Source of the DNA: Methylobacterium aquaticum
Lineage (GTDB): Bacteria > Pseudomonadota > Alphaproteobacteria > Rhizobiales > Beijerinckiaceae
Assembly: GCF_016804325.1 (NCBI RefSeq)
Contig: NZ_CP043627.1
Span: 6,035,501 to 6,099,500, forward strand
Length of the DNA stretch: 64,000 bases
Direction: 5' to 3'
Shown here: in pieces, positions 8,104 to 18,483 of the stretch
Numbering within the stretch: the first letter of the stretch is position 1
How the letters are laid out: every line of letters begins with the position of its first letter
The notes under the pieces: model-generated
What the model was told of the DNA's origin: nothing
Databases searched by the model: none
Seen by the model: only the letters and a program-made list of their open reading frames with translations
Made by a program: the position numbers and the translations under genes

Positions 8104-11100
8104 GAGGGCCCTCAACTGTTTCGATGACGGACTGTCGAGTCTAGTGACTCTCTCTCTAAGCGTCAGAGGACCGCCAGTGGTGTGCGCGACCCTCGCATAG
8201 TAGCGCCGTCCGCCGAAGCCGTCGCCCGGTCTACCGCCATAGACGTTCTTCTCACCGGCAATCAGCCACACCGCAGCCAGCCCTTCACGAGCGAGGAGGT
8301 CAAGGAAAGCCATGCGGTCGATCAGGGCCGTCGTCGTTGCAGCGCCTTCTGCCGTAGGGTCGCGGAACAGGGTGCGCCCGTTGCGATCGACGTATGCGAT
8401 CGCTCGCCCGTCACCAAGGCGCAGATCAAGTGCCTGCATCAGCCAAGGGCGTGGCAAGCTCGCCTCAACGGTCATGGCGAGTGATTGATCGTAGCTGCGT
8501 TCTTCGGCGAGGTAGCCGATCGTCGTTCCTCGAACCAGCAGTTCCTTATCCTGGCGACGCTCGCTGAGCATCCAGGGTCGGTTCCACCCGTCGACCGTTT
8601 CCTCGCCCCATAGCCACGGATGTTCGCCAAGATAGCTCCGCCACCGAACCCGCTCTTCGCCTTCAAGGATGTGATCGTGATCCAGCTCGAGCTTCCCGTC
8701 GACCAGCTTCAGAAAGGCCGCGAGATCCTTTCGACGGACGACGAAGCAGGTCACCCATCTTGATAGCTGCCGGTTGAGGGATTCTGGGCCACCGCGCCAG
8801 CTGTCGAAGCCCTTCAAAACTAGCCAGGGCTGATTTTCCATCATGATCTCAAGACCATCCAGACCGTCGGGTAGATCCTCAAGATCATCTCGCCAAATCA
8901 AAGCATCGGCCAAGGCGACTGGAGGTAGTACGATCGAGCGGGTCCACTCTGGGATCGTGAGTGGCATCATCTCACCCTCGACTTCGTAGGCTGGGTCAGC
9001 CTCCTCTCCAAACCGGGTTCCGGCGAGCAGCGAGGGATCAATCGCGCGCAATTCATCCGGCTCGGCGCCGGCTTCGGGTTTTGTCGGCTCTAGATTGTCC
9101 GCCATCCGTGCGCGCAACTCATACAGCGCCAGCCATTGGTACTTCTTGCCGATCCGCTCGGCATGATGGGACATTCTATCGTTGTGGATGGTGTCGTCGA
9201 AGTCTCCATGCAGTGTCTGCGACCAGCCTAGCTCATGCGCGCGTAGACACACCCAGCGGCGGGCCCAAGCCAGGTTGAACTCTGCATATTCACGGGGTTG
9301 GTGGCGTTGGTACATACCGCCGCGACGCCAATTCTCGGCCTCTTCCCGCCAACGCTCGTACATCTCCGGGCCAGCGGCCGCCGCGAACGCCGCCTTGGCT
9401 GCCGCCGCCTTCGACCCCTCGTGCCATCGAGACTCCCTATAATCTTCTGCAAGGGCCTCTGTAAGGTTTAGATAGGCTGCCCGGCTTTCCGACGTAGCCT
9501 CGGCTTCAAAATCCCGCTGCCAAGCCTCGTAAAGCATCTCCCGGGTCGGCAGGGGGCTTGTCCCACGGCGTGCCGGGCTCCACGCGTCCACTGCCCTGTC
9601 CAGCACGTAGCGGGCGAAATCGCCGTCCTTGACGCAGGAAGCAACGATGGAATCACGTCCAACGTGGCCGCCGGCATAGATCCGCGTGAAACCGTCAATC
9701 ACCGTGTCCGGCACGTGTTCGATGGGCCAGGGTGAGCTGAACGGACCGCGCGAGGGGGCATCGTCGTAATCTGCCGGAACCACCCCGTGAACGATCGCCC
9801 ACCGGATCAGCAGCCGACCATGTTCGCGCGTGAGGCAGTTCACTGGGGGTGGTCGCTTGATGAAGAGCGCCTGGTCTACCGCTTGGACCGCTTGCGCTGC
9901 TGCGTCTGGTATCCATCGACCTTGCAGAGCAGCGCCATAGATGGCGCAAACGAGGCGTTCGGTGACATAGCCGTCGTCGATATCGATGAACCGATCCATC
10001 AGCGGAGCGACAATGCCGGGCATGTCGGCCAGAACGGCCACCAGCGCCTTGGTCGCGCGGTCCCGCAAACCACGATGGCTCGTCGAGAGGAACCAAGTCA
10101 GAGTGATGGCCACCAGCAATGCTCGGGGCTCGGCCAGCACGCCACTACGCGGCTTCACGGCCCAGTCGATCAGCTGGCTAGCCGCTCCGCTCGACTGAGC
10201 TAGGTGGACAGACCAGCCGGCGTCCCTTTCGGGCATCAGCAAAGCCTTCAAGCGTGCATGCAGGGCCTCCGCATTCTGCGCGGCTTCAGGCTCGCTCGCT
10301 AACCGGATACGGGCGTCCCATTCGCCGTTCGCACCACCCTGTTGCCGGATCAGTTCCCAAGTATGATCGGTAAAGGCGGTCGCCTCCCGGGTCATCAGGC
10401 TTTCGCTGAAAGCGTGGGACGCTTCCCATAGTATCCTGCGCGGAATTGGAAGGTCCAGCAATTCAATTCCAAAGCGCTCGGGCGCCATGACCGCTAGAGC
10501 CTCCAGAACGCCGCCACAATACAAGTCACCTGTCAAGGTTCGCTTCAATGCGCTGTCCTGTGTCAGCCTAGCTTTGAGATCGTTTGCATTGAGACAGCCG
10601 CGGATTAAGCCCTCGGCGACGGCGAAATCGCCGAACCTCTCGAAGGTGAAGCGCACAACCTCGCCATATTTGTCGTATAGATCCGTCGCAAGCAAGCCCG
10701 CAGCAATCAGTTGAAATAGAAGGTCTCGCTTCGAGCGTCCGTCATGGGGCAGGATAGAAACTGCGATTTCATCAGCCCGCACGTAAGGGATGGCGGAATT
10801 CCCCGTTTGGCCGATCTCATCCGCCAAGGCTGCGATCAGCCGCGGCACATAGGCGAGCTTAGGTGTCAGTTCCATGTCGCGCTGAACGGCACCTGCAACC
10901 GCTTTTGCATAGAGGTCGAAAATCGTCGAAATGCCCTGAGAGCCCTTCGGGAGGGTCGTGCCCCCGCTCAGAGCCAGTCCGTCACAGAGGGTCTTCAGGA
11001 ACAGGGGTGTGTCGAACTCGGCCAACGGCCACGGGGCGTCTAGGGTTGTGACCCCGCGCATGTCGAGATAACGAGCCGCGTCGGAAATTGAAAAGCCCGT

Positions 11101-12483
11101 ATGCTCTAGCCTAGGCAGGATGGCTTCGTCCAACTCGACTGGGATAGTGGCGTCGAGATAGGTTGTACGGCACGAGAGTACGACGCTGATCCACGGGTAC
11201 GGTTGGACATCGTGGAGAAAACCAGCCAGCCGCGACGACCACAGCGTCTGGCCACCGCGTTCATTGATGCCATCGATCGCCACCAAAGCGCGAACGCCAG
11301 CAGCCTGAGCCGCGGAGTTCAGAGCCCCGAGGAACTCCTCAACCCGTAGGTGCCGGGGCAGGTCGAGACTGGCCACGATCTGGAGCCAGGGATCTTCATC
11401 CCTGAGGAGATGAGACAGGATGAGAATGGCAGGGTTGCCGGCATCAATCTGATGCTGGCATGCATCCGCGAGCAGATGAGATTTTCCCCGCCCACCCTCG
11501 CCTGTCACAAGCAGCAGCCGCGCATTGACGAGAGACCAGCGGCGCGAAGTCAATCTTTCGTGCGCATCGGCGACGCGGCCTAGAAGCCGACTTATGTCAG
11601 GCGATGATTGCAATTCATCAACCTGTCGCCACTCGGACGTGGCGAGTTCCGCGTTAGCCAGTAGGGCGGCGAGTTCCACCTGAGGGAGATCGTCAGGCTC
11701 GTTGTCGATCACAGCCTGCATCGCCGCTAGCGCAGCGTCGACCGCCCCGCAGGCCTTGCCTGCCCTCGGTCCAGCCGTGTCAGGTGCTCGCGACCGGGCC
11801 TGCGCCAAGTCTGCGGTAAGCTGCCTGAGTTCTGCGAGGAAGGCGCGGGCGCCGGTCAGCGCCAGAATGGCATGGCGGATGGGAAGTTTGACGTTGGTCG
11901 AAGGCGTGTAGCGGGCGCCAAGTGATTTCATTGCCCGGGCATACTTCTCAGCGAACCACGCTTCCGTGAGCAAAGTCTCGTCGAACCAGAAGGCGATCCG
12001 ACCCGCTGCCCGCGCGTCGGAGACTAGGCGGTCCCGCAAGCTCTGTGCCGGCCAGAGCTCGATCTCCACCATTCGATGCTTCGCCGCTGCTCCGGCTATT
12101 TCCGACTTTCGCCATGCCTCCCACTTCTCGAGCGCGCTGGTGGTTTTGGCCCGGCGGCCATCTGCTGGATCGAAGGGAATGCAGGCGATGAACCGATCCA
12201 TCGCAGGGTGCGTGGCGAGAGCGGTGGCCAGCGAATCGGTCAGACTCTTCAGCGCTGCGTCGATGTTCCAGTAATATTTGACCTGCCATCCGATCTCGCG
12301 CCCCGTGGGTAGGACGGCGAAGGCCTCTACGCCGCCGTCGGCCCCTTTGCCCTTGCGGATGAACCGCGCCTTGAGGGCTTTTGCCTCGTCGCTCGCCAGC
12401 TGGCAGCACAACTCCTCAAACGCATCGGACTGGACGCCGCGGTGAAGGCGGATGGATTTAAAATCAATGTCTGGCGGCGACAT
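8092..12483 (-). CDS. giant STAND-type NTPase with N-terminal PD-(D/E)XK nuclease-like domain (Avs-like antiphage protein)
   Basis: 1463 residues from ATG 12483 (chosen over an upstream TTG at 12549). Residues about 10-75 look like a restriction-endonuclease fold: FEELCCQLA, then GADGGVEAF (Asp49, Glu53) and GWQVKYY (Gln67, Lys69). A linker includes LGARYTPSTNVKLPI, a phrase I associate with Avs proteins. The NTPase follows: Walker A TGEGGRGKSH (about 328-335), Walker B ALVAIDGINE (Asp404), and an SCRTTYL sensor (about 438). FTFERFGDFAVAEG closes the winged-helix part. The remaining 850 residues are helical-repeat-like and would be the sensor. Known Avs proteins recognise phage terminase or portal and then cut DNA. 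That role here is inference from architecture and from the neighbouring integrases. Confidence 0.7.
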   Translation of the reverse strand: MSPPDIDFKSIRLHRGVQSDAFEELCCQLASDEAKALKARFIRKGKGADGGVEAFAVLPTGREIGWQVKYYWNIDAALKSLTDSLATALATHPAMDRFIACIPFDPADGRRAKTTSALEKWEAWRKSEIAGAAAKHRMVEIELWPAQSLRDRLVSDARAAGRIAFWFDETLLTEAWFAEKYARAMKSLGARYTPSTNVKLPIRHAILALTGARAFLAELRQLTADLAQARSRAPDTAGPRAGKACGAVDAALAAMQAVIDNEPDDLPQVELAALLANAELATSEWRQVDELQSSPDISRLLGRVADAHERLTSRRWSLVNARLLLVTGEGGRGKSHLLADACQHQIDAGNPAILILSHLLRDEDPWLQIVASLDLPRHLRVEEFLGALNSAAQAAGVRALVAIDGINERGGQTLWSSRLAGFLHDVQPYPWISVVLSCRTTYLDATIPVELDEAILPRLEHTGFSISDAARYLDMRGVTTLDAPWPLAEFDTPLFLKTLCDGLALSGGTTLPKGSQGISTIFDLYAKAVAGAVQRDMELTPKLAYVPRLIAALADEIGQTGNSAIPYVRADEIAVSILPHDGRSKRDLLFQLIAAGLLATDLYDKYGEVVRFTFERFGDFAVAEGLIRGCLNANDLKARLTQDSALKRTLTGDLYCGGVLEALAVMAPERFGIELLDLPIPRRILWEASHAFSESLMTREATAFTDHTWELIRQQGGANGEWDARIRLASEPEAAQNAEALHARLKALLMPERDAGWSVHLAQSSGAASQLIDWAVKPRSGVLAEPRALLVAITLTWFLSTSHRGLRDRATKALVAVLADMPGIVAPLMDRFIDIDDGYVTERLVCAIYGAALQGRWIPDAAAQAVQAVDQALFIKRPPPVNCLTREHGRLLIRWAIVHGVVPADYDDAPSRGPFSSPWPIEHVPDTVIDGFTRIYAGGHVGRDSIVASCVKDGDFARYVLDRAVDAWSPARRGTSPLPTREMLYEAWQRDFEAEATSESRAAYLNLTEALAEDYRESRWHEGSKAAAAKAAFAAAAGPEMYERWREEAENWRRGGMYQRHQPREYAEFNLAWARRWVCLRAHELGWSQTLHGDFDDTIHNDRMSHHAERIGKKYQWLALYELRARMADNLEPTKPEAGAEPDELRAIDPSLLAGTRFGEEADPAYEVEGEMMPLTIPEWTRSIVLPPVALADALIWRDDLEDLPDGLDGLEIMMENQPWLVLKGFDSWRGGPESLNRQLSRWVTCFVVRRKDLAAFLKLVDGKLELDHDHILEGEERVRWRSYLGEHPWLWGEETVDGWNRPWMLSERRQDKELLVRGTTIGYLAEERSYDQSLAMTVEASLPRPWLMQALDLRLGDGRAIAYVDRNGRTLFRDPTAEGAATTTALIDRMAFLDLLAREGLAAVWLIAGEKNVYGGRPGDGFGGRRYYARVAHTTGGPLTLRERVTRLDSPSSKQLRALGGF

Positions 12484-12721
12484 GGGACCTGCACTTCGTA
12501 TCGGCTCCGGTAAGCCGTAGCCGGACCTACCTTCGAACAACACGCGCAACTCGCCGGAGTGCAGCGGATGGAAGACGGCATCAGTGAAGGTTATAGCCCA
12601 AGCTGCGGCTGTCCGCGATCGACGTTCGCCTGCCGCACCGCGGTTGTTGTCCGCTCAGGGCGCACTGCATTTGCCCCCGGTCATCCACCTCGCAGCCGCC
12701 TTCCCCAAACGACGTCAAAGT

Positions 12722-13072
12722 TCACACTGAGCGTAGCTGACCCAAATCGACGATTCGCCCGGCCTCGCGCGCCGCACGTGCATAGACGGATATGGGATGA
12801 GTGGGCCGGAACGAGGTATCCCGCTCCAAGCCGATCGCGAGACCCGCGCTCACCTCCTCGATCTCAGCGAGGCTCACATAGCCGAGTTCGGGTTCGCCGA
12901 AGCCGAGATCGCACAGCCCGAAGAGGGTGTCGCCGTCGGTCTCCATCGCGCAGATAAGCCAGGTGGCTGGCCCCGTTGGGTTGAACAGCTTGAGCACCGG
13001 GTGGTGGTCAGCGTCGCGATCCCGGCCGTTGGACAGCAGCAGTTCACGGGTGGCGGCGTCGATTAGGCGCAT
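12722..13072 (-). CDS. DUF2958 domain protein
   Basis: 116-residue DUF2958 protein. The whole family core is visible: MRLIDAATRELLLSNG, HPVLKLFNPTGPATWLICAM, LFGLCDLGFGEPELGYVSL and LAIGLERDTSF. Start ATG 13072 has GGAG about 9 bases upstream; a longer in-frame start at 13114 is less likely. DUF2958 genes are usually carried on plasmids and integrative elements, which suits the island setting. Biochemical function is unknown. It reads in the same direction as the Avs-like gene 239 bases downstream, with an upstream-region gap that likely holds a separate promoter for the NTPase. Confidence 0.85.
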   Translation of the reverse strand: MRLIDAATRELLLSNGRDRDADHHPVLKLFNPTGPATWLICAMETDGDTLFGLCDLGFGEPELGYVSLAEIEEVSAGLAIGLERDTSFRPTHPISVYARAAREAGRIVDLGQLRSV

Positions 13073-13295
13073 AGGGGGCTCCTCGCTCGTAGCGTGAGGG
13101 AGCCGTGCAGCCATTGGCGAGGGAGTGCGAGCTTGGAGGGTGGATCAGCTGCACGGGCAAAACATCATAAAACATAGCTTCTATGACGTTTGCGGCTAAG
13201 TCTCTGATCCCATTGAGCGCATCTGCGTGCTCGCCCTCACGCGGGCCTGGAAATATCATACTTTGCAGCGAAACAGCTTGAAGTATGAGGTTTCG

Positions 13296-13865
13296 GTGAA
13301 GCAAGCGCGTGTGCCCACCGAGGCAGAGTTCAGGCGCCTCACAGCGGTGGTGAGCCAAGGGCGCTACGGCCCGCGCAACCGGATGGCCCTCATGCTGAGC
13401 TATCTGGCAGGGCTCCGGGTGGGTGAGATCGCATCGCTCCGCTGGGGCGACCTCCTCGACGGAGAGGGAAAGGTGCGCGAGCAGCTGCGGCTCAGCGCGG
13501 CCGTCACGAAAGGCGGGCACGCCCGTGTAGTGTTTCTCAATGCCCGGCTGCGACGTGAGATCGAGCAGTTCCGTTCCTCCTTGCCCTCCCTCCCTCCCCG
13601 CGTGCAGCCGGTGCTGGTCACGCAGAAGCGCGCAGCGTTCAGCGCGAACACGCTGTGTCAGCTTATGGGAGGATGGTACGATCAGGCGGGCTTGGAGGGC
13701 GGCTCCAGCCATAGCGGTCGCCGGTGGTTCATCACCCGCCTCGCGCACGCAGGCATCTCGCCCAAAGCCATCATGATGTTGGCGGGCCACCGGCATCTTT
13801 CGACCACACAGCGCTACATCGACGTGAACGACGACATGATGCGCTCTGCGGTCGAAGTACTGTGA
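13296..13865 (+). CDS. small tyrosine recombinase / integrase
   Basis: 189-residue catalytic-domain-only tyrosine recombinase. Box I Arg is in YLAGLRVGEIASLRWGDL, box II in SSHSGRRWFITRLAHAG (H-x-x-R), then LAGHRHLSTTQRYIDV with the distal His and the nucleophilic Tyr. The GTG at 13296 is preferred since GAGG sits 6 bases upstream and the protein then starts MKQARVPTEAEFRRL. The frame is open from GTG 13227. It lacks the usual N-terminal SAM-like core-binding domain, as do some short recombinases encoded in genomic islands. It may move the island or a cassette within it, or be a resident relic. Confidence 0.75.
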   Translation: MKQARVPTEAEFRRLTAVVSQGRYGPRNRMALMLSYLAGLRVGEIASLRWGDLLDGEGKVREQLRLSAAVTKGGHARVVFLNARLRREIEQFRSSLPSLPPRVQPVLVTQKRAAFSANTLCQLMGGWYDQAGLEGGSSHSGRRWFITRLAHAGISPKAIMMLAGHRHLSTTQRYIDVNDDMMRSAVEVL

Positions 13866-13911
13866 CAAATTGGGATGACTGTAGCATCGCACAACCATTC
13901 ACGAAATTATT

Positions 13912-16900
13912 TTATTGTATGATGCTTTGTAACATTCCTTCAGCTTCATCAGGCAGTACATCGAGTATGTCTTCAAACAAATCAAGTGTTTTTTCTCGGA
14001 ACATATTCTCTCTGTGGAGAGTAATAACAATAGGTATAAGCCCCCTGGCCATCATCGGCCCGTAACCACTGTAATTTGACATCTCATATTTGTGAGTTTT
14101 TATCATTGATTTCATAAATTTAAATATTGGCGCATATGATAGGAAATCATTTAATATATCGCTCAGTCGGTCATCTACAACAGAATTGGCTGCATGTTTC
14201 AATAAAACAGGATTTTCGGAAAATATTTCGAGGAGACGGCGCGTGTCTGCCTCAGCGGGCCAAGGCGAAATACGAAGAAAAAAATTTCCACATGCCTGTG
14301 CAACACGCTCATTTTGGTATGTAGCAAGCAATGCAAGAGTACGGCGGGCCCATGTACGCAATGATAAATCATCCTCATTCCAACATGAAACTGCAACATT
14401 GGCGACGCCAGTTAATGTGTCCATGGGAACCGGCGAGGCTTGAGCGATAGCTGGCCATTCATCTGCATTAGTGTGCGGCTGGAAAATTGCTGTTCGCAGA
14501 GCCCGAATTTCGCCTACTGCGACAGAAGCTAATGGCCATTCTGAATTAATCCAACATTCTAGCACTTCATCGATAAGATCGCCTGGAACAGTGCGTATCA
14601 TGCGCGCAATGACACGGGCGCTCTCTTCGCTATCACGGAACTCTGGCTGTTGCCTCATAAGCAAAGTAAGGAAATTATTGGCCTGTGTGCTATCAGCGTG
14701 AGCAAGCTGAGGAAGCAGATACCCTAACCCGGCCCAAGTTTCAGGAGCATCATCTCTGGCAAGATGGTTCTCCAACAGATTGATGAATTCGGAATAGGAG
14801 GGCTTGTTCCGCCTCAGATACCCAAGCGTGCATACCCTTAAAATGACGGAGTTTTCACCGCCTGGGAGTATGCGAAGACTACCACTTTCGAACAAAACCG
14901 TGGTGGGCAGCGGTTTATCGGCACTTGCTTTGTCGAAACTAGAGACGGAACCGGGGAGTTCGAGTTTTGCCTGTGGCGGCTCTATCCAAGAAACAAGGAT
15001 TTTGATCCAATCATCAGATAAGCCGGGCATTCGATTTGTCAGATTGTGCAATGTCCAAACAACATCAGCGCGGAACCCTTTATTTCCAAAACCACGCTTG
15101 AGAGCGTCTGAAACTAGACCTAAGATAACGAATGGGTCAACCGATGCACACTCGGAAAGCGCCCGGAGGGCATATCCTACAGGTTCTTGCTGTGTTGACG
15201 GCGAAAATTCACCTAGCAATTTTTGTACTCGTTCTGGCTGACGCTTCGCTAGTTCGCCAAAAGCCATTGAGGCTTCACGCATGCCGCCAATTAGCGAGCT
15301 TGCTCCGCGCGAAATCCACCTATCCTTTTCATCTGACAAATCCCGGAAAAGATTAATGATTTGAGTGTCACTGGCGCGTTCCATTGCATCAGTCGACATC
15401 GGTGATTGTACCCAGCCCACAACTGATCTGAACCTTTCGCGGTGATCAGCGGGGACAGCGCGCAACTCTTCTTGCACGAAACGCCGGGCTTGGGTCGAAA
15501 GTCGAGAAATATTCAAAGCATTTAGAAGCCGAGCGCGCAGCCGACGATTTCCATATCGCAGCATCCGTCTTTGACGAACGTCATCAGATAGATCGAACTC
15601 ATATTCATCCCAATTTCTAATTAAATCAACAAGCCTATCATTATCATCCTGGCCGATATAATTGGACAGCTCTTTCATTAGCTCCAACGTGTTGCAGTGC
15701 TCGTCACTTGAACGATCCCCTAGCCTTAGCCGACTTGCGTCTAGAGATAAAAATTCTAGCGCCAGTCCATGAGTTGTGGCAACATTTGATGCGAAAGCAG
15801 AAGCAAACACTCGATCCAACAGATGATTACCAACGCCGGCAAGCGCGTATAACTCTGAGAACGCCGCAATGTTGGTGCGAACAAGCTCTGTCACAGCAAC
15901 TCTTAGGGCTTCAACAAGAGATATATCATACTTAGAATTTGTAATATTTGAGCCTTGAAGCTCAGCGGCATCTTCTGCTTCCAGTGCTTCAGCAGCAGTC
16001 GATGTTAACGATCTAAAAAAGGTCACCAGAGTTCTTGCATATGGCTCAGGCGAATTGCGCACAATTTCCGGCAGATCGTGCAAGCCATGAAGCTCGCGCA
16101 GCTCCCTTGCAAAACGGTATGAGAATGAACGGTCTTGCTGGGACCGAAATCGCTTCATAGCAGCAAACAGATCGCTCTCACCGTGCTCAGAAATATCCTC
16201 GTTTTCGGATCGTGCGTCTTGCAAAGCATCCCGAGTTTGGTCGGCAACACGATTTAAAATTAAGCCCAGAAGTGTGGCAGCAACATCATGTCGACCTGAC
16301 TGCGCTTGATGACGCACTGTAGCAAGAACAAAAACATTTATTTTTCCGAAGTAAAAAAGCGCATCCTTAAATAGGCTATATGTAAAATCATCCCATATCA
16401 CAAGTTTTTCTAAAATGTTAGGTATCAGGCGGCTGTGAGCGGGATGGTTCCGCCAATTACGTCCGAGCAAATCTACAATACGATCGCTGTGACTAGGTAT
16501 ATATGCTGAAACCCATGGCCATACGCTTCTAGCATGTGTCTCGTCATCACTCAGCATTCGGTCAGATATTAGACCATACAAGATGTCAAACCAAGCCGCC
16601 TTGCCAGCGCTCAAGCGGAGTGCGCGCTCTGCCAAGGCGGCATCGCTGCTTGCTAGAACGCTAACCACTATCTGCTGTTCAGCTGAGGTAGGTGCATCAT
16701 TTCCAGCTGATAGATCGAGTATTAGATGCTGTAGATGACGCCTCAGGGATGGCTCACACCAAAGACTGGTTATGGCGGAGTTATAGTCTGGCGTTGAAGT
16801 CTCTCGCGCATATCGCAACACTGCAAGAGCATGAGGGCGGGCCATCAAATTATGACTTGCTTCGATAACCCGCTTGGTTAGCCCACCGTCAGCAAGCGCG

Positions 16901-18483
16901 AGACGAGCATCGAGGGTTTCAGCCCAGGTCTGATGCGCGAAACCAACTGCATTACCATCATCACTACGACGGAGAATTCCTTCGGCGCAAAGACGGTCAA
17001 TCGCTGGTGTTATACCGAGCGGCAATCTCCCGTTGGCTAGCCATAGGGTACCTGTATCCCGCAGGGCATCAACCATGCAGCCAATCAGACGGTCGATACC
17101 GAGATTTGGGTAGGTAGCGACTAAGCGTTCAAAACGAAGCGCTTGGGTGCTACGCCAACTCTTCATCACGCCCCAAGCAAATCCAGCTTGTCGCGCAGCT
17201 ACGATGTCGCGTAGCGCTTGTGGCACACGGATGATTTCGTCGAGTTCAGTTGGGATTTCTGCCGGATCGATGTCGAATGCTGACAATATATTATTGATTT
17301 CGTTGCGTTCTGGTAGTACAAGATCTATCCTTTCTACTGTGTCCGCCGGAAACGCCGCTCGGAAACCTCCGTCTGCAATGAACTCAAATGGCCGGACTGA
17401 TACTACAATTTTGATTTCAGGCCATGCTCGCAACCGTTTTGCTAGTGCGCTAAGAGCCCGCAGTCGCCCGCCGCTGCCATCGATGAGTGAGGCCACTGCG
17501 TCGAGTTGATCAATAAGAATATATACTGGACCACTCGTAGAATGCGAAGTAATTGCCTCGACAATATCAGGTCCAAGATCTAGTGCCGGTCCTAGCTCCG
17601 CTAAGCTGCTAACGGTGATCGGCAAAGCATCAGCCTTGATGCCGAGAACCGTATTACCGCTCTTGCGCAGTCGATTTCCGAGGGAAGCGAGTAAGGCTGA
17701 TTTTCCAGAACCTGGTGGCCCAAAGAGCAAAATGCTGCGTCCAAGCGCGCTGCTGACTGGAGCGACAAGTCGTTGTTCCAGATCAATGAGTTCGGGCCGG
17801 GGTATCACTATCCCGCCGATGTCGCCTGGCCAGGATAGAAGCTCTCCGGAGACGCTCGCAAACTCCTCCGCTGTGTAAGCTGAGGGTTTATCTACTAGTT
17901 TGTTTTTAGGTATCTCTCCACCTTCAAACAGTCTTATAAGGGTTGCGTCGATGCGATCGGAACCAGTTTCAATAGCATTAACAATCAATGTTCGATCAGC
18001 GTTCCCTCGTTCTTCGGCGACCCTTTCGCCCGCCGTCTGCGCTGACCGAATGGTGAGGGAGAGGAAAGTAACAGCATCATCAAATGGACGATCAGCTCGT
18101 TGTTGGGCGTCCGAGCAAATTTCTGCATATCTTTTAAGTGCCAGCTTTTTATCCGGCCCATAAACGTCGAGCCCTTGTGAACGGCGGATTGCCGCTTTCC
18201 GAAGCACTGCTCTAGTTTCAGTGTCAGCTGCCCACCGCTGAAATCGATCTTCACGAAACGCTGATGGCAAATCAGACGCCAGAGCTTTAGCACTCGCTAT
18301 TGCTCCGCCTACTACTCCTGCACCTCCAGACAAAACATCTAATGCTTCATCTAGCTCTGGCAGTCTTTGAGTTAATCCTTGCTCCGCTCCTCTCCTCATC
18401 AACTGCCGTTTAGTTGGCAACCACAGCGATTTTGCAATCGAAGAGATCCCGGCCTTCAAGTACGCTACAAGGACCGAATTCAT
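13912..18483 (-). CDS. giant P-loop (STAND-like) NTPase of unknown function, AT-rich
   Basis: 1523 residues, unrecognised as a named family. Residues 1-230 are mostly helical, with no obvious catalytic motif. A P-loop domain follows: Walker A LLFGPPGSGKSALL (about 253-266), Walker B VYILIDQLDAVA (Asp325, Asp328) and a sensor-like VVSVRPFEF (about 360). A winged-helix-like part contains IDRLCAEGILRRSDD and GFAHQTWAETLDARLA. The remaining 1000 residues are helical and repeat-like. The overall order, effector-sized N-terminus then NTPase then long sensor-like tail, is that of STAND proteins. The gene is much richer in A/T than its neighbours, indicating recent transfer. A defence role is inferred from its neighbour and the flanking integrases only. 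The 251 bases upstream (18484-18734) are AT-rich and gene-free. Confidence 0.65.
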   Translation of the reverse strand: MNSVLVAYLKAGISSIAKSLWLPTKRQLMRRGAEQGLTQRLPELDEALDVLSGGAGVVGGAIASAKALASDLPSAFREDRFQRWAADTETRAVLRKAAIRRSQGLDVYGPDKKLALKRYAEICSDAQQRADRPFDDAVTFLSLTIRSAQTAGERVAEERGNADRTLIVNAIETGSDRIDATLIRLFEGGEIPKNKLVDKPSAYTAEEFASVSGELLSWPGDIGGIVIPRPELIDLEQRLVAPVSSALGRSILLFGPPGSGKSALLASLGNRLRKSGNTVLGIKADALPITVSSLAELGPALDLGPDIVEAITSHSTSGPVYILIDQLDAVASLIDGSGGRLRALSALAKRLRAWPEIKIVVSVRPFEFIADGGFRAAFPADTVERIDLVLPERNEINNILSAFDIDPAEIPTELDEIIRVPQALRDIVAARQAGFAWGVMKSWRSTQALRFERLVATYPNLGIDRLIGCMVDALRDTGTLWLANGRLPLGITPAIDRLCAEGILRRSDDGNAVGFAHQTWAETLDARLALADGGLTKRVIEASHNLMARPHALAVLRYARETSTPDYNSAITSLWCEPSLRRHLQHLILDLSAGNDAPTSAEQQIVVSVLASSDAALAERALRLSAGKAAWFDILYGLISDRMLSDDETHARSVWPWVSAYIPSHSDRIVDLLGRNWRNHPAHSRLIPNILEKLVIWDDFTYSLFKDALFYFGKINVFVLATVRHQAQSGRHDVAATLLGLILNRVADQTRDALQDARSENEDISEHGESDLFAAMKRFRSQQDRSFSYRFARELRELHGLHDLPEIVRNSPEPYARTLVTFFRSLTSTAAEALEAEDAAELQGSNITNSKYDISLVEALRVAVTELVRTNIAAFSELYALAGVGNHLLDRVFASAFASNVATTHGLALEFLSLDASRLRLGDRSSDEHCNTLELMKELSNYIGQDDNDRLVDLIRNWDEYEFDLSDDVRQRRMLRYGNRRLRARLLNALNISRLSTQARRFVQEELRAVPADHRERFRSVVGWVQSPMSTDAMERASDTQIINLFRDLSDEKDRWISRGASSLIGGMREASMAFGELAKRQPERVQKLLGEFSPSTQQEPVGYALRALSECASVDPFVILGLVSDALKRGFGNKGFRADVVWTLHNLTNRMPGLSDDWIKILVSWIEPPQAKLELPGSVSSFDKASADKPLPTTVLFESGSLRILPGGENSVILRVCTLGYLRRNKPSYSEFINLLENHLARDDAPETWAGLGYLLPQLAHADSTQANNFLTLLMRQQPEFRDSEESARVIARMIRTVPGDLIDEVLECWINSEWPLASVAVGEIRALRTAIFQPHTNADEWPAIAQASPVPMDTLTGVANVAVSCWNEDDLSLRTWARRTLALLATYQNERVAQACGNFFLRISPWPAEADTRRLLEIFSENPVLLKHAANSVVDDRLSDILNDFLSYAPIFKFMKSMIKTHKYEMSNYSGYGPMMARGLIPIVITLHRENMFREKTLDLFEDILDVLPDEAEGMLQSIIQ

